Of a DNA stretch of 64,000 nucleotides, positions 1-8,935 are shown piece after piece. Below the pieces are notes generated by a model. The model saw only the letters and a list, made by a program, of their open reading frames with translations. It made no database searches and was not told the DNA's origin. The translations under genes and the position numbers were made by a program. The DNA comes from Planctomycetaceae bacterium (GTDB taxonomy: Bacteria > Planctomycetota > Planctomycetia > Planctomycetales > Planctomycetaceae), in the NCBI GenBank assembly GCA_021732785.1, contig JAKFUG010000046.1, positions 1 to 64,000 on the forward strand, in the 5' to 3' direction. The first letter of the stretch is position 1. Each line of letters opens with the position of its first letter.

Positions 1-75
1 GGGCCGGCCACTGGTGCTGCCCCCAGATGGTTTTCGGGGACGGGTGGATTTTCACCGACGAGCTTTCACCCTGAC

Positions 76-3000
76 TCAGAACAGGCTTGGCTCCGGGGCC
101 TTGCGTTTCCGCTCAAGGGATATGCGGTCCTGGAAAGTCATCGACAGCTTGCCTGACGGCGGTTCCTGCGGGGGAACTGTACCTGCGCTGGCTGTGACAT
201 CGTCTCCTATCGCCGAATCGGAAACGGGCATTGACTCCGCTCGGCGGCGGATGCGGGCGGTGATGGGTTCCTCGGCGGAAGAATGTTTCTGCCGGGCACG
301 TTGCGGCGTGCCCTCAATGTTGTTGGCAGCCTTGAGGAACTTGATCTGCTCTGCCACTTCCGAAGCAGTCGGCCCCTCCGCTTTGTCCGGCTGATGGCTG
401 CTGGCAGAAAGCCCCGCCTTGAGTTGGTCGCGCAGCCCGGTCAACTCGGTGAGGTAGGCGTCGTGGGTGAAGGGCTTGCCCAGCCGGGCCTGGTAGTCGC
501 GAAGCTGGGATTCGGCGATGGTGAGGTCTTGCCGTACACGAACAGATTCGGAGCCGTAGGCGTTGGCAAGTCGCTCCAGATTATTCAGGACGGCGCGCGG
601 CCCCTGATGTTCGCGGGACAGGCCGGATTGGCGAGTGACCGCACCTTCAAGGTAAACGTCGGGCGGAAACTGAGGATTCAGGACTATTCCGAATCGCAGC
701 CCCCGATAGATACCGAGAGGCACGCGGGTCGTTTCGCGGACGCTCAGGGGCAAGGTATCAAGCTTGCCGCCAAGAACGGCGGGCACGTCCTCGCGTGGCC
801 AGGTGCGATTGCCGATGGTGATCGGATCGTCTGCATGAGCGTCGGCGGTGGCATGATCGGTCGTTAGGTTTGTCAAGCGACCGGATAGGCCCGCGATCAT
901 GGCTGGTAAATCACGCACGCTGCGGCGGGCGACGTATTGTTCGTCGAGATGGTTCTTCTTCAGCAGGGTGAGCCGTTGCAGCTCGGCGTCAGCCTCGGCG
1001 AGCGTCAGCACAGCCGGGTTCCCAGATGCAATCGCTTTGACCTCGGCGTAGGAAAGTTCCTGACCGCCGATGTCCTCGGCACGACGGGCGGCGTTGTCGC
1101 CGGTGATGACCTGGCCGATAAACCGGGCCTTGGTCTCTAACGCCTGCCACATGTAGGCGTCAAATGACCCTTCCGTGACGTAGCGGTAAATCGCCACTTC
1201 CGCGTTTTCATTCCCCTGGCGAAGAATCCGGCCATCGCGTTGCTCGACTTCGGCTGGCTTCCAGGGAGCGTCGAGGTGATGCAGGGCGACAAGACGTTTC
1301 TGGACGTTCGTGCCTGTGCCCATCTTTTGCGTGCTGCCGATCAGCACCCGCACGGAACCGTTGCGAACCTTCTCGAAGAGCGCCTGTTTCTTGGCGTCGG
1401 ATTCGGCGTCGCCGATAGCGGCGATCTGCTCGGCCGGAACGCCAGCGGCGATTAGTTTGTCGTTAATTTCACTGTAGGGCGAATACCCCCACGGGGTACG
1501 GTTCACGCCCATGTCGGCGAAGATCATTTGCGTGCCGCGTGTCGCGGCGGACTTCTTCCAAACATCCACGACATTCTGAACGAGCCGGTTGACCTTCGAT
1601 TCCGGGAAGTCGGGCGCTGTCGCCGAGAGCATTCTGGCGTCGGTGGCGAGCTTGCGGCCATCGGTGGTGATGGACAGTGCATTATCGACACGCGGGTCCA
1701 CCTTTTGTGACCGCAGGCGGTCGTAGCGTTCCACGAGTTCTTGCTGGAGATCCTGCTGCTCGTCGGACATCGGACAGGCAACTACGGTGGGCTTTCCGCC
1801 TTGGAGGCGGGGACGCGGCAGGTTCAGCATTTCGGCGGTCTGCACGTCCGAGAAGGCACGGAACATTTGCTGGAGTTCCGGCAGGTTGGTGAATCGGGCA
1901 AAGCGGCTTCGTGGCCGCAGGCCCGCGCCGTCCGGGGAGATTTCCATCGTATCGACGACTTCGCCGAAGGTGGCTGCCCAGGCGTCGAAATGCTCCAGCC
2001 CCCGGCTCTTGAGTCCCTCTGGGTCGAGGAAACGCTGCATCGTGTACATCTCGACCATCGTATTGCTGATCGGCGTGCCGGTGGCGAACGTCACGCCGTG
2101 GCCGGCGTGTTGCTCATCGAGGTAACGAGCTTTCATGTACACGTCGAATGCCCGTTCGCTGCCGCCGGTCTGGATGCCCGCGACCCGCTCCATCTTGGTC
2201 GGCGTCTCCAAGTTCTTGAAATAATGGGCTTCGTCGATGAAGACGTGATCGACCCCAAGTTCATCGAACACCAGACCGTCATCCTTCTTCTTCTCGGCGA
2301 GCAGGTTCTTGAGGCGCTCCGCCCGAGCCGCTTTCTGCTTCTCAATGGTCTTGATGAGATTGCGGTTGGCTCCCCTGGCGCCCGCGTGCTCGCGGAGCAA
2401 CTCGTCATATTCGGCGATCTGCTCAAGGAGGAATTTCTCCTGATAGTCCTGTGACATGCCGATCCGCTCGAAACTGCTGTGCGTCACGATGATGCCGTCC
2501 CACTCGCCGCTGGCGATTTTGGCGGTCAGGAATTTTCGGCGGTCCTTCGTCAGGTCATCCTTGGCGGCGACCAGCAGCTTGGCATTGGGGTAAAGCTGCA
2601 TGAACTCGCGGGAGAATTGCTCCAGCAGGTGATTGGGGACGACGAACATCGGCTTCTTGATAAGACCGGCTTGCTTCATCTTCATGCCGGTCGCGGCCAT
2701 CGTGAACGTCTTGCCTGCGCCGACGGTGTGGGCCAGCAGCGTGTTACCGGAACTCATGCCGCGCCAGACGGCATCGTCCTGGTGGGGCCGGAGCTTAATC
2801 GCTTGATTCATCCCCGGAAAATCGAGGTGCGAGCCGTCGAACAAGCGGGGACGCAAATTGTTGTAGGTATCGTTGTAGATCCGCACGAGGCGCTCGGTAC
2901 GATCGGGATCGGAGAATACCCACGAGCGGAAGCGTTCTTTGATGAGCTTCTGCTTCTCCCTCGCGGCCATCGTATCTTCCTGGTTGACGACCCGCTCCTC

Positions 3001-5733
3001 GCGGTCGCCGTGGTCGATGGTGTCATAGATCGTGGGCGACTTCATGTTGAGGGCCAGGTCGAGCAGCCAGGTGCCGTTGGCTCGTGGCGTGCCGTATTCG
3101 GACGTGGCCGCCACGGATGCCTTGGCAGCGTAGTCGGCGTCGAGGCTCCAGACGGCATCTTTTTTCAGGTGGGCAACCGGAACCGAAGAGGGATCGACGT
3201 GGAACAAATGGGCTGCAAACGCATTGATGTCGCGTTCCGGTATCCACGGTGCGCCGAGATTGGCGTCGATGTCGCCGGGCAGCACGTCTTCGGGCTGTAC
3301 TTGGCGTAGGGCACTGACGTTGCGGGCATATTCGGGGCCAGCCCGCTCGGCGGTCGCGAGTTTTTCACGGACGTTGCCGGACAAATATGCATCGGCGGTT
3401 TGCCAGCTTTTCGATTCGGGGTCGCGGAAGATCAGGTCGCCGAGTTCGTCGATGATCTGCGATTCGGGTTTGCCGTAAAGTCTGGCGATGTACGGCAGGT
3501 CCACGGTCCCGCGTTGGTTTAGGGAGACGAGCAACCCTTCCTCGGCGCTTCTCACTTGCGTGACGGGTGGCGTCTTGCCGACCACGTCCTTGACCATGAT
3601 CGCGGCCTTGGTCGCCTTGCCCGTCATTTCGTCGTAATCCTCCAGGGACATCACGAGCATTGCGTCTGGGTCTTCCTTGAATTTCACAAGGTTGGGCATC
3701 CGGCGGATGATGCTGCCATCGGATGTTTCGCCGAATGTCGTCTTGTTGACGGGGCCGTAGGTGGCGACGAACATCTCGTAAGCCCGGTTAAGATCGCCCC
3801 GCGCGTCGCGGCGGTTCGCCTCGGGCCAGCCTTCGTTCTGTGATTGCAGTACGCGGCGGGCGCGGTCACGCAGGCCGACGAGCGCGGAGAGGCGTTTGCC
3901 GACGAGCGATCCATCGGACCTCAGCGTCGTGCCGCCATAGACGACCGGCACCCCTTGTCCGCCTTGCGATTGGTACACAATCCGGTCATCGCCGACGAAG
4001 AAGCTGCCTTCGTCGATGTGTCGCTCTGGCGGCGGCGGAACAAAGGCCGGTGCCGTTTCAGCGTGGATGGCCGTTGCCTGCGTCGGCTCGTATTTCGGAA
4101 GCCGTTGAACGGCGTGCCGGAGTTGCACGGACAGATCGCCGTTGCTTTTGACGCTGAAACCTTCGCCCCCGTAGAGCGTGTCCTTGCGGGACCATGCGCC
4201 CAAGACCATCTCGGGATGATTCAGAAAGTAGCGGTTGACGGTAACCTCTGCGCCATCGATCTCCAGCGGAGCGACGCCCAGCCAGTCGGGATCGACATGA
4301 CGGGCGGGCTCGCTCCGGTCACGCTTACGAAGAAACACGATGTCGGTCACCACGGCGGTTCCTTCCCGCTTGAACGCATCGGATGGAAGGCGGATGGCCC
4401 CGACGAAGTCGGCTTTAGAGGCGAGGTATTCGCGGATGGCGGCGTTCTGCTTGTCGAGGGTGAAGTGGGTGGTCACCAGTGCCATCACTCCGCCCGGCTT
4501 CAGGGAGTCGATGGATTTGGCGAAGAAGTAATCATGCAGGGACAGTCTTTGACCCTGGTAGTCGAGCTTGACGTCGGCGAATGGCACGTTGCCAACAACC
4601 GCGTCAATCCGATTTTCCGGTAGGCGTGTATCGCGAAAATTCTCGATGCGGATGTCCTGGCCGGGGTGGATCGCTTTCGCAATCCGCCCCGAGATGGAAT
4701 CCATTTCCACGCCGATGAAGCGTGTCCCCGGCTGGCCATGAGCCATGAAATTGCCGGTGCCGCACCCCGGTTCCAGGATGGTGGCGTTCGCGGGCACGCC
4801 CAAGCGGGCGATGGCCTCGTGGATCGTCGTGATGACGGTGGGTGACGTGTAGAACGCGTTGAAAGTCGTGCGCTTGGCGCTGTCGTATTCGTCAGGGGTC
4901 AGGAGTGACTTGAGTTCCTGCCCCAGTGCCTGCCAACCGGCGTCCTTGAACTTGCCGGTGACCGGATCGGGAAAGATGGACAGGGCCACGGCACCAAAGC
5001 CGCCGAAGCGGGCAAGCACCGGTTTTTCTTCAGGAGTCGCAAGCCGTTTTTCTTGCTCGATAGCTTTCAGGGTGCGGATGGCGGCGATGATGTCCCGCGA
5101 TTTTCCCTTTTCGCCGCTGGCGATAACTCCATTGATCGAAGGTGCGGCCTGTGCCGGAGAATGTGGCTCCGGTGTCGCGGCGACCGCGTCGGTCGTGATC
5201 TGTTGCGGACTCGCCGTCGCGATGCTACCGGCTGGCTGTTTCGATGGACCAGTCGCGGGTTGGTCGGGTATCGCGTCGAAGAGGCTGCGCTGGCCGCGTG
5301 AGCGGTTCAGTTGATCGACGTGCGACCCACGAGATACGCCATTGCGTTGTCGAGTGTCGGCAGTTCCCCGTCGTCCTGTGGTGACAAGGCTTGCAAACGA
5401 TCCTCCAGTTCCTTGAGGGCCAGTTCCAGAGCCTGGCTGTTGATCTGGCTCGGGTCGCGGTCCGGCTTCGCCTGGAAGAGGGTTTCCTTCCAGGCTTCGT
5501 GGTTGTTCTTCAGTTGCTGGGCGCAGACCTCCAGCGTCGGAAGCAACCGCCGCGTAATCCGTAGGTGCTCGTGCAACTCCGTTTGCTGTTTCAGCAGTTC
5601 CAGAACGATGGTCTTGTATTGCATGTGTGTCTCCTTCAGTTGAATAGGATACCGGTTTTTGCGGTTCAGGTGAATCGACCGGATTCAGTGGAAATAGAGA
5701 GGGTTGTCGCCAGAAGGGCGGTTTCTTCTTCAT
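76..5733 (-). CDS. N12-class adenine DNA methylase fused to SNF2-type helicase (DarB-like)
   Basis: A giant 1885-residue protein. The first ~200 residues are Pro/Gly/Gln-rich and look disordered. A methylase core follows, with SAM-binding motif LEPGCGTGNF near residue 318 and a catalytic-type motif GNVPF near 381 (NVPF in place of the usual NPPF). A superfamily 2 helicase follows, with HTVGAGKT near 1004, DEAH near 1166, a TGTP segment, and QRDGRILRQGN near 1503. The tail is helical. This architecture is known from phage P1 DarB and the N12-class methylases of plasmids and integrative elements, where it is linked to protecting incoming DNA from restriction; that role is inferred here. The start is uncertain: no ribosome site precedes 5733, and the N-terminal codons overlap a well-supported small gene (5307-5624) in another frame. 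It is the last gene of a leftward group starting at 6556. Confidence 0.88.
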   Translation of the reverse strand: MKKKPPFWRQPSLFPLNPVDSPEPQKPVSYSTEGDTHAIQDHRSGTAETANGVARAPTDYAAVASDAGGLRPATEEQPRSLEGNPLPGEAGPRPEPDQQPGSGTGPQGTGGSFASLVTTGRRGTADTRQRNGVSRGSHVDQLNRSRGQRSLFDAIPDQPATGPSKQPAGSIATASPQQITTDAVAATPEPHSPAQAAPSINGVIASGEKGKSRDIIAAIRTLKAIEQEKRLATPEEKPVLARFGGFGAVALSIFPDPVTGKFKDAGWQALGQELKSLLTPDEYDSAKRTTFNAFYTSPTVITTIHEAIARLGVPANATILEPGCGTGNFMAHGQPGTRFIGVEMDSISGRIAKAIHPGQDIRIENFRDTRLPENRIDAVVGNVPFADVKLDYQGQRLSLHDYFFAKSIDSLKPGGVMALVTTHFTLDKQNAAIREYLASKADFVGAIRLPSDAFKREGTAVVTDIVFLRKRDRSEPARHVDPDWLGVAPLEIDGAEVTVNRYFLNHPEMVLGAWSRKDTLYGGEGFSVKSNGDLSVQLRHAVQRLPKYEPTQATAIHAETAPAFVPPPPERHIDEGSFFVGDDRIVYQSQGGQGVPVVYGGTTLRSDGSLVGKRLSALVGLRDRARRVLQSQNEGWPEANRRDARGDLNRAYEMFVATYGPVNKTTFGETSDGSIIRRMPNLVKFKEDPDAMLVMSLEDYDEMTGKATKAAIMVKDVVGKTPPVTQVRSAEEGLLVSLNQRGTVDLPYIARLYGKPESQIIDELGDLIFRDPESKSWQTADAYLSGNVREKLATAERAGPEYARNVSALRQVQPEDVLPGDIDANLGAPWIPERDINAFAAHLFHVDPSSVPVAHLKKDAVWSLDADYAAKASVAATSEYGTPRANGTWLLDLALNMKSPTIYDTIDHGDREERVVNQEDTMAAREKQKLIKERFRSWVFSDPDRTERLVRIYNDTYNNLRPRLFDGSHLDFPGMNQAIKLRPHQDDAVWRGMSSGNTLLAHTVGAGKTFTMAATGMKMKQAGLIKKPMFVVPNHLLEQFSREFMQLYPNAKLLVAAKDDLTKDRRKFLTAKIASGEWDGIIVTHSSFERIGMSQDYQEKFLLEQIAEYDELLREHAGARGANRNLIKTIEKQKAARAERLKNLLAEKKKDDGLVFDELGVDHVFIDEAHYFKNLETPTKMERVAGIQTGGSERAFDVYMKARYLDEQHAGHGVTFATGTPISNTMVEMYTMQRFLDPEGLKSRGLEHFDAWAATFGEVVDTMEISPDGAGLRPRSRFARFTNLPELQQMFRAFSDVQTAEMLNLPRPRLQGGKPTVVACPMSDEQQDLQQELVERYDRLRSQKVDPRVDNALSITTDGRKLATDARMLSATAPDFPESKVNRLVQNVVDVWKKSAATRGTQMIFADMGVNRTPWGYSPYSEINDKLIAAGVPAEQIAAIGDAESDAKKQALFEKVRNGSVRVLIGSTQKMGTGTNVQKRLVALHHLDAPWKPAEVEQRDGRILRQGNENAEVAIYRYVTEGSFDAYMWQALETKARFIGQVITGDNAARRAEDIGGQELSYAEVKAIASGNPAVLTLAEADAELQRLTLLKKNHLDEQYVARRSVRDLPAMIAGLSGRLTNLTTDHATADAHADDPITIGNRTWPREDVPAVLGGKLDTLPLSVRETTRVPLGIYRGLRFGIVLNPQFPPDVYLEGAVTRQSGLSREHQGPRAVLNNLERLANAYGSESVRVRQDLTIAESQLRDYQARLGKPFTHDAYLTELTGLRDQLKAGLSASSHQPDKAEGPTASEVAEQIKFLKAANNIEGTPQRARQKHSSAEEPITARIRRRAESMPVSDSAIGDDVTASAGTVPPQEPPSGKLSMTFQDRISLERKRKAPEPSLF
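5307..5624 (-). CDS. Small helical protein of mobile elements, function unknown
   Basis: A 105-residue protein beginning MQYKTIVLELL, rich in Leu, Gln and Glu and predicted to be mostly helical. The motif AWKETLFQAKPDRDPSQI followed by a Leu/Glu-rich helix resembles small conserved hypothetical proteins I associate with similar elements. A strong ribosome site (GAAGGAG, about 7 bases upstream) supports the start. It lies wholly inside the N-terminal part of the methylase/helicase frame but in a different frame, so either the two genes truly overlap or the large protein starts later than its first ATG. No function can be given. Confidence 0.7.
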   Translation of the reverse strand: MQYKTIVLELLKQQTELHEHLRITRRLLPTLEVCAQQLKNNHEAWKETLFQAKPDRDPSQINSQALELALKELEDRLQALSPQDDGELPTLDNAMAYLVGRTSIN

Positions 5734-5885
5734 GGCAGGGAACGCGAAACGGTGAGGCGTTCCCGATCAATCGGCGGACTCAATGGGTGCGGTTGGCCCT
5801 CAGCCGTAATTGAATCCCATCTGCCATGCTGTGCATCCCGTGGCGATTGAACTGGTTGGTCAATGCGGAGTTTGCTCGGCATGGC

Positions 5886-6092
5886 TCACCTCGACCGGCC
5901 ACGCCCTGGGTCACGATCAGACCCGAACGCCTCTTTCAAGACCTGGCTCGCGGCGAGTCCAGTCATGAGGATCATGGAACCGAGTGCGACATATTGCAAA
6001 ATCATCGCGACGCGCTCGTCGGAGCAGTTTTTCGACATCATCTGGGCTTGCGGACCAAGATCATGAAAGAAGAGTGTGGGAGGTACGGTCAT
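5886..6092 (-). CDS. Possible small membrane protein
   Basis: A 68-residue frame with one hydrophobic stretch (about residues 29-52, VAMILQYVALGSMILMTGLA) and a basic C-terminus ending GRGRSR. It begins 23 bases after the stop of the upstream gene and points the same way as the methylase/helicase group, which fits an operon member. There is no clear ribosome site and I do not recognise the family, so it may be spurious. An internal Met just before the hydrophobic stretch is an alternative start. Confidence 0.35.
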   Translation of the reverse strand: MTVPPTLFFHDLGPQAQMMSKNCSDERVAMILQYVALGSMILMTGLAASQVLKEAFGSDRDPGRGRSR

Positions 6093-6115
6093 GGGATGCC
6101 GATCTCAGCCTGGGG

Positions 6116-6556
6116 TCAGAACGGGACTTCCTGCCCGGACTCGATTCCCTTGTCCTGCCGGATCATCTGGCGGACTTCCTGATAGAGCCGTTCGGCTTCA
6201 ATCCGGGTCGTGCGTGCGGATTCAACTCTGATGGGGTGAACCCACACCTTGTCCCTTGGGTTCCAGCGGAAGTCTGAGTCTTTCAGCTTGTCGATCACTT
6301 CCTGGTTGGGCTTCTCGTCGAATTTGATGGCCATGAGCCGGTCTTGGCGGCTCTCGAACAACCGGACGCCAGCAGCGAAGTCGCTGGCGATGCCGAAGGG
6401 ATCGGGTGCGGCGATCCGGTTATTGCGTTCTCCGAGGCGTTCGACAAAGCTCGGTCTTTGCTCACTATTCTGTTCCGCAACTGGCTCTGAGACGGCGGTG
6501 TTTGTGGTGGTTTCGGTTTCTGTGGTGGGTTGATCTGGTGTGCGTTTACGTGGCAT
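6116..6556 (-). CDS. Element-borne hypothetical protein with FRWNP-type motif
   Basis: A 146-residue acidic protein. The first ~45 residues are Thr/Glu/Gln-rich and probably disordered. The centre has MAIKFDEKPNQEVIDKLK followed by DFRWNPRDKVWVHP. Such [GD]FRW...(K)xW motifs occur as small modules in plasmid and element proteins next to large methylase/helicase proteins, but have no firm biochemical role. The start is well supported by GGAGGAA six bases upstream of the ATG. It is the first gene of the leftward group that ends with the methylase/helicase. Confidence 0.75.
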   Translation of the reverse strand: MPRKRTPDQPTTETETTTNTAVSEPVAEQNSEQRPSFVERLGERNNRIAAPDPFGIASDFAAGVRLFESRQDRLMAIKFDEKPNQEVIDKLKDSDFRWNPRDKVWVHPIRVESARTTRIEAERLYQEVRQMIRQDKGIESGQEVPF

Positions 6557-7005
6557 AAATTCCTCCGTGATGACATGCGGGTCAATCCTTAACCCACATT
6601 AGGGATAGTATCACGGTTCAACACGCTGCGCAATAGGCTGAGTGCGGGTTACAGCGTTGTCACATGCTTGAAAGCCGCAGAAAACAAGGCTTTTACACAA
6701 CACGAGACGCGCAAAGCCGCAGATTTCCTAGGGTTCATGACAATCGCGGCGAGGCGGAAGTGGATATGAAGATGGAACAGATTTCACGGAATGTGACAAA
6801 TAGCCTTCGCATGTAAGGGTTCTTGACAGCAAGCGTGCAGTACAGGAACTAGAGGGATACTTTCGGCGACATGACTGGCGATGCTTGTCGTGGTTGTATA
6901 ACACGCCGACGTTGGCTCTCACAGCCTTTCTCCAAGACATTTGGGTACAAATCGTGATAGAATATCTAGTAGCAATGAGCAGCTGTGGCAGGGAGGTACA
7001 TCACA
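6557..7005. other. Noncoding spacer between divergent gene groups
   Basis: About 450 bases without a credible gene. They separate the leftward group (start 6556) from the rightward AlpA-like gene (start 7006) and should contain both promoters. An 11-base direct repeat AAAGCCGCAGA occurs at 6671-6681 and 6713-6723. A TAGAAT sequence at 6958-6963 could be the -10 box for the AlpA-like gene, but I see no matching -35 box at good spacing. Nothing else is evident. Confidence 0.5.
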
Positions 7006-7209
7006 ATGCACGATATTCCAGAGACTGGTTTCTTGCGATTATCGCAAGTATTGAGCATTATACCGCTTGGCAAGACGTGCTGGTGGGAAGGAGTAAAATC
7101 GGGCCGGTTTCCGAAACCCGTGAAGCTGTCGCCACGATGCACTGCCTGGCGGGCTGAGGACATTCGCGAGCTAATCAGAACCCTCGCCGATCCAGCACTG
7201 CATAATTAA
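7006..7209 (+). CDS. AlpA-like DNA-binding protein (excisionase/regulator)
   Basis: A 67-residue protein with the AlpA pattern: GFLRLSQVL (helix-turn-helix entry), then WWEGVKSGRFPKPVKLS and TAWRAEDIRELI. AlpA-family winged HTH proteins, named from the E. coli CP4-57 prophage, act as regulators or directionality factors for P4-type integrases. That fits its place just upstream of such an integrase gene and of the candidate attachment site. ATG 7006 is chosen because GGGAGG lies nine bases before it; an in-frame GTG at 6985 would overlap this ribosome site. Confidence 0.82.
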   Translation: MHDIPETGFLRLSQVLSIIPLGKTCWWEGVKSGRFPKPVKLSPRCTAWRAEDIRELIRTLADPALHN

Positions 7210-7279
7210 CGCCGAGCGTCGCACGCTGTTCGATTTAGTAGTATCGTTTCTGGCCGCCGCTCGTGCGGTGAACTTCGTA

Positions 7280-7538
7280 GGGGTACAAAAGTGGGGTATC
7301 TGTTTCACCCACGGAGACAATGTATAAGTATAACAAGCCTATACTTTGCAACTTCGAGTCCCTTCCTGGGCACCATTTTATTGGACGGCAACGTCCGGCA
7401 AAGTTCGCCAGACATAGAGTGATAGCCGATCACGAGGAACACGGCAGGCAATAGACGGTCGCTGAAACTCGTTGACGTCCGGGGTATTTTTGGGGTAGTT
7501 TTATAGGCATGTACCCCACTTTGTAAAAAATGTACCCC
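7280..7538. other. Candidate attP-like attachment region for the tyrosine integrase
   Basis: Bases 7353-7375 spell a tRNA 3' end: T-loop TTCGAGT, the T-stem and acceptor strands, and CCA (reading TTCGAGTCCC...GGGCACCA). The rest of a tRNA is absent, because the five bases before the loop cannot pair with the T-stem strand. This is the usual form of a tRNA-derived att core. Six copies of GGGGTA surround it: forward at 7280 and 7293 to the left, forward at 7481 and 7492 and inverted at 7512 and 7533 to the right. Repeats on both arms are what an intact attP has. A small hairpin (GGACG-GCAA-CGTCC) lies at 7383-7396. The integrase ATG follows at 7540. Confidence 0.6.
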
Positions 7539-7539
7539 A

Positions 7540-8724
7540 ATGCCTACTTGTCTTTCGGATGCAAAAGCTCGAAACGCCACAGCAAAACCAAAGCCCTACA
7601 AGATTGCAGATGGCGATGGCTTATTCCTCCTAGTCACGCCGGCCGGAGGTAAATACTGGCGACTGAAATACTTCTTCGCTGGCAAGGAAAAACTTTTGGC
7701 ATTGGGCGTATATCCTGACGTCAGCCTCAGTGATGCCCGCGAACGTCGTGGGCAAGCGCGGAAGGTTCTTGCATCGGGAAACGACCCTGGGGAGGTCAAG
7801 AGGGAATCCAAACGTGTCTTGATTGAAAAGAATGAACAGACGTTTGAAGTAGTGGCAAGAGAATGGCATGAAAACCGACTTAGCAAATGGACCCCCGAAC
7901 ACGCGAAGAAAATTCTGAAGCGATTGCAGGCGCACGTATTCCCCAGGATCGGCACGCGTCCGATTGCCGACATCACCGCGGCGGACCTACTTTCCGTCAT
8001 GCGTAAAATTGAGGAACATGGCGAGGAGATTGCCCACCGCCTTTTGCAAGTGTGCGGGCAGGTATTTTCCTATGCCGTGATTACACAACGTGTATCCAGC
8101 AATCCGACAGTCTCGCTACGCGGGGCGCTAAAGCCCGTGGTAAAGAATAGCCACGCTTTTTTGAAGCCCAACGAGTTGCCCGAGTACCTCAAAAAGCTGG
8201 AAGCATACGACGGAGCTTTGCAGACCAGAATGGCCTTGCGGTTCTTGCTTCTGACCTTTGTTCGCACAGGAGAACTACGCGGCGCAGCATGGTCGGAAAT
8301 TGATTTGGACAAGGCAGAATGGCGGATACCCGCCGAACGGATGAAAATGCGAGACCCACACATTGTCCCGCTCTCCTGCCAGGCAATAACAGTATTAAAG
8401 GAAATGAAGCCTATCAGTGGTAACTGGCAATACGTGTTTCCGAACCAGCATAAGCCTTCCGGCCAAATGAGCGAAAACACGATCCTGTATGCCCTTTACC
8501 GCATGGGCTATCATTCCCGTGCCACCGGTCACGGCTTCCGCAGCACCGCCAGTACCGTTCTGAATGAGAATGGGTTCCCCCCTGATGTGATTGAACGCCA
8601 ATTGGCGCACTCCGAACGCGATAAAGTTCGTGCCGCCTACAACCATGCACAATATCTGCCGGAACGTCGGAAGATGATGCAATGGTGGGCCGACTATCTC
8701 GATGAAATCGCAATGAAGCATTAG
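7540..8724 (+). CDS. P4-type tyrosine site-specific integrase
   Basis: A 394-residue integrase of the P4/CP4-57 class. It has an N-terminal arm-binding domain (DUF4102 type, about residues 1-90, with GDGLFLLVTPAGGKYWRLKY), a central SAM-like core-binding domain and a C-terminal catalytic domain. Catalytic residues are visible: Arg in RTGELRGAAW, His-x-x-Arg in HGFRSTAST, His in QLAHSE and the Tyr ten residues later in RAAYNHAQ. The length matches the family (~400). These enzymes recombine at tRNA 3' ends, and a tRNA 3'-end core with repeats lies directly upstream. The two inverted TACCCC repeats almost abut the start codon, so integrase binding could repress its own gene (inference). The frame looks intact. 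Confidence 0.93.
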   Translation: MPTCLSDAKARNATAKPKPYKIADGDGLFLLVTPAGGKYWRLKYFFAGKEKLLALGVYPDVSLSDARERRGQARKVLASGNDPGEVKRESKRVLIEKNEQTFEVVAREWHENRLSKWTPEHAKKILKRLQAHVFPRIGTRPIADITAADLLSVMRKIEEHGEEIAHRLLQVCGQVFSYAVITQRVSSNPTVSLRGALKPVVKNSHAFLKPNELPEYLKKLEAYDGALQTRMALRFLLLTFVRTGELRGAAWSEIDLDKAEWRIPAERMKMRDPHIVPLSCQAITVLKEMKPISGNWQYVFPNQHKPSGQMSENTILYALYRMGYHSRATGHGFRSTASTVLNENGFPPDVIERQLAHSERDKVRAAYNHAQYLPERRKMMQWWADYLDEIAMKH

Positions 8725-8875
8725 CAGGGGTTGAAGACACTTGTCGGACGCGCGTATTTCCCGCGATGATACGGCCTCGGGATTCACGAGCGTGAACTCG
8801 CTGGGTGTCACCATCGACCGGCAAGTGAGCCGACTTTCATTTGAGCCACACAGGATGCATGAAAGTGAGGCGAAC
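8725..8875. other. Spacer downstream of integrase
   Basis: The integrase stop is followed by about 150 bases with no credible gene and no clear terminator hairpin. The sequence leads into the folded element at 8876. Confidence 0.4.
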
Positions 8876-8935
8876 GGCGTCTTCCCGGCAGTTTCCCCGG
8901 GAAACTCGGCCTATGCAGAGCATAGGGAAGACGCC
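8876..8935. other. Perfect three-way-junction fold
   Basis: An 11-base outer stem (GGCGTCTTCCC at 8876-8886 with GGGAAGACGCC at 8925-8935) encloses two further perfect hairpins. One is AGTTTCC-CCG-GGAAACT near 8890-8906 and the other is CTATGC-AGA-GCATAG at 8911-8925, which shares one base with the outer stem. As RNA or single-stranded DNA this would form a compact three-way junction of 60 bases. Its function is unknown. Location in an element between an integrase and a second folded region makes a replication or transfer origin, a recombination site or a small RNA all possible. Confidence 0.5.

Noticed and set aside
7353-7375. A complete tRNA gene
   Set aside because: Only the T-loop, 3' T-stem strand, acceptor strand and CCA are present; upstream bases cannot pair, so it is an attachment core, not a tRNA.
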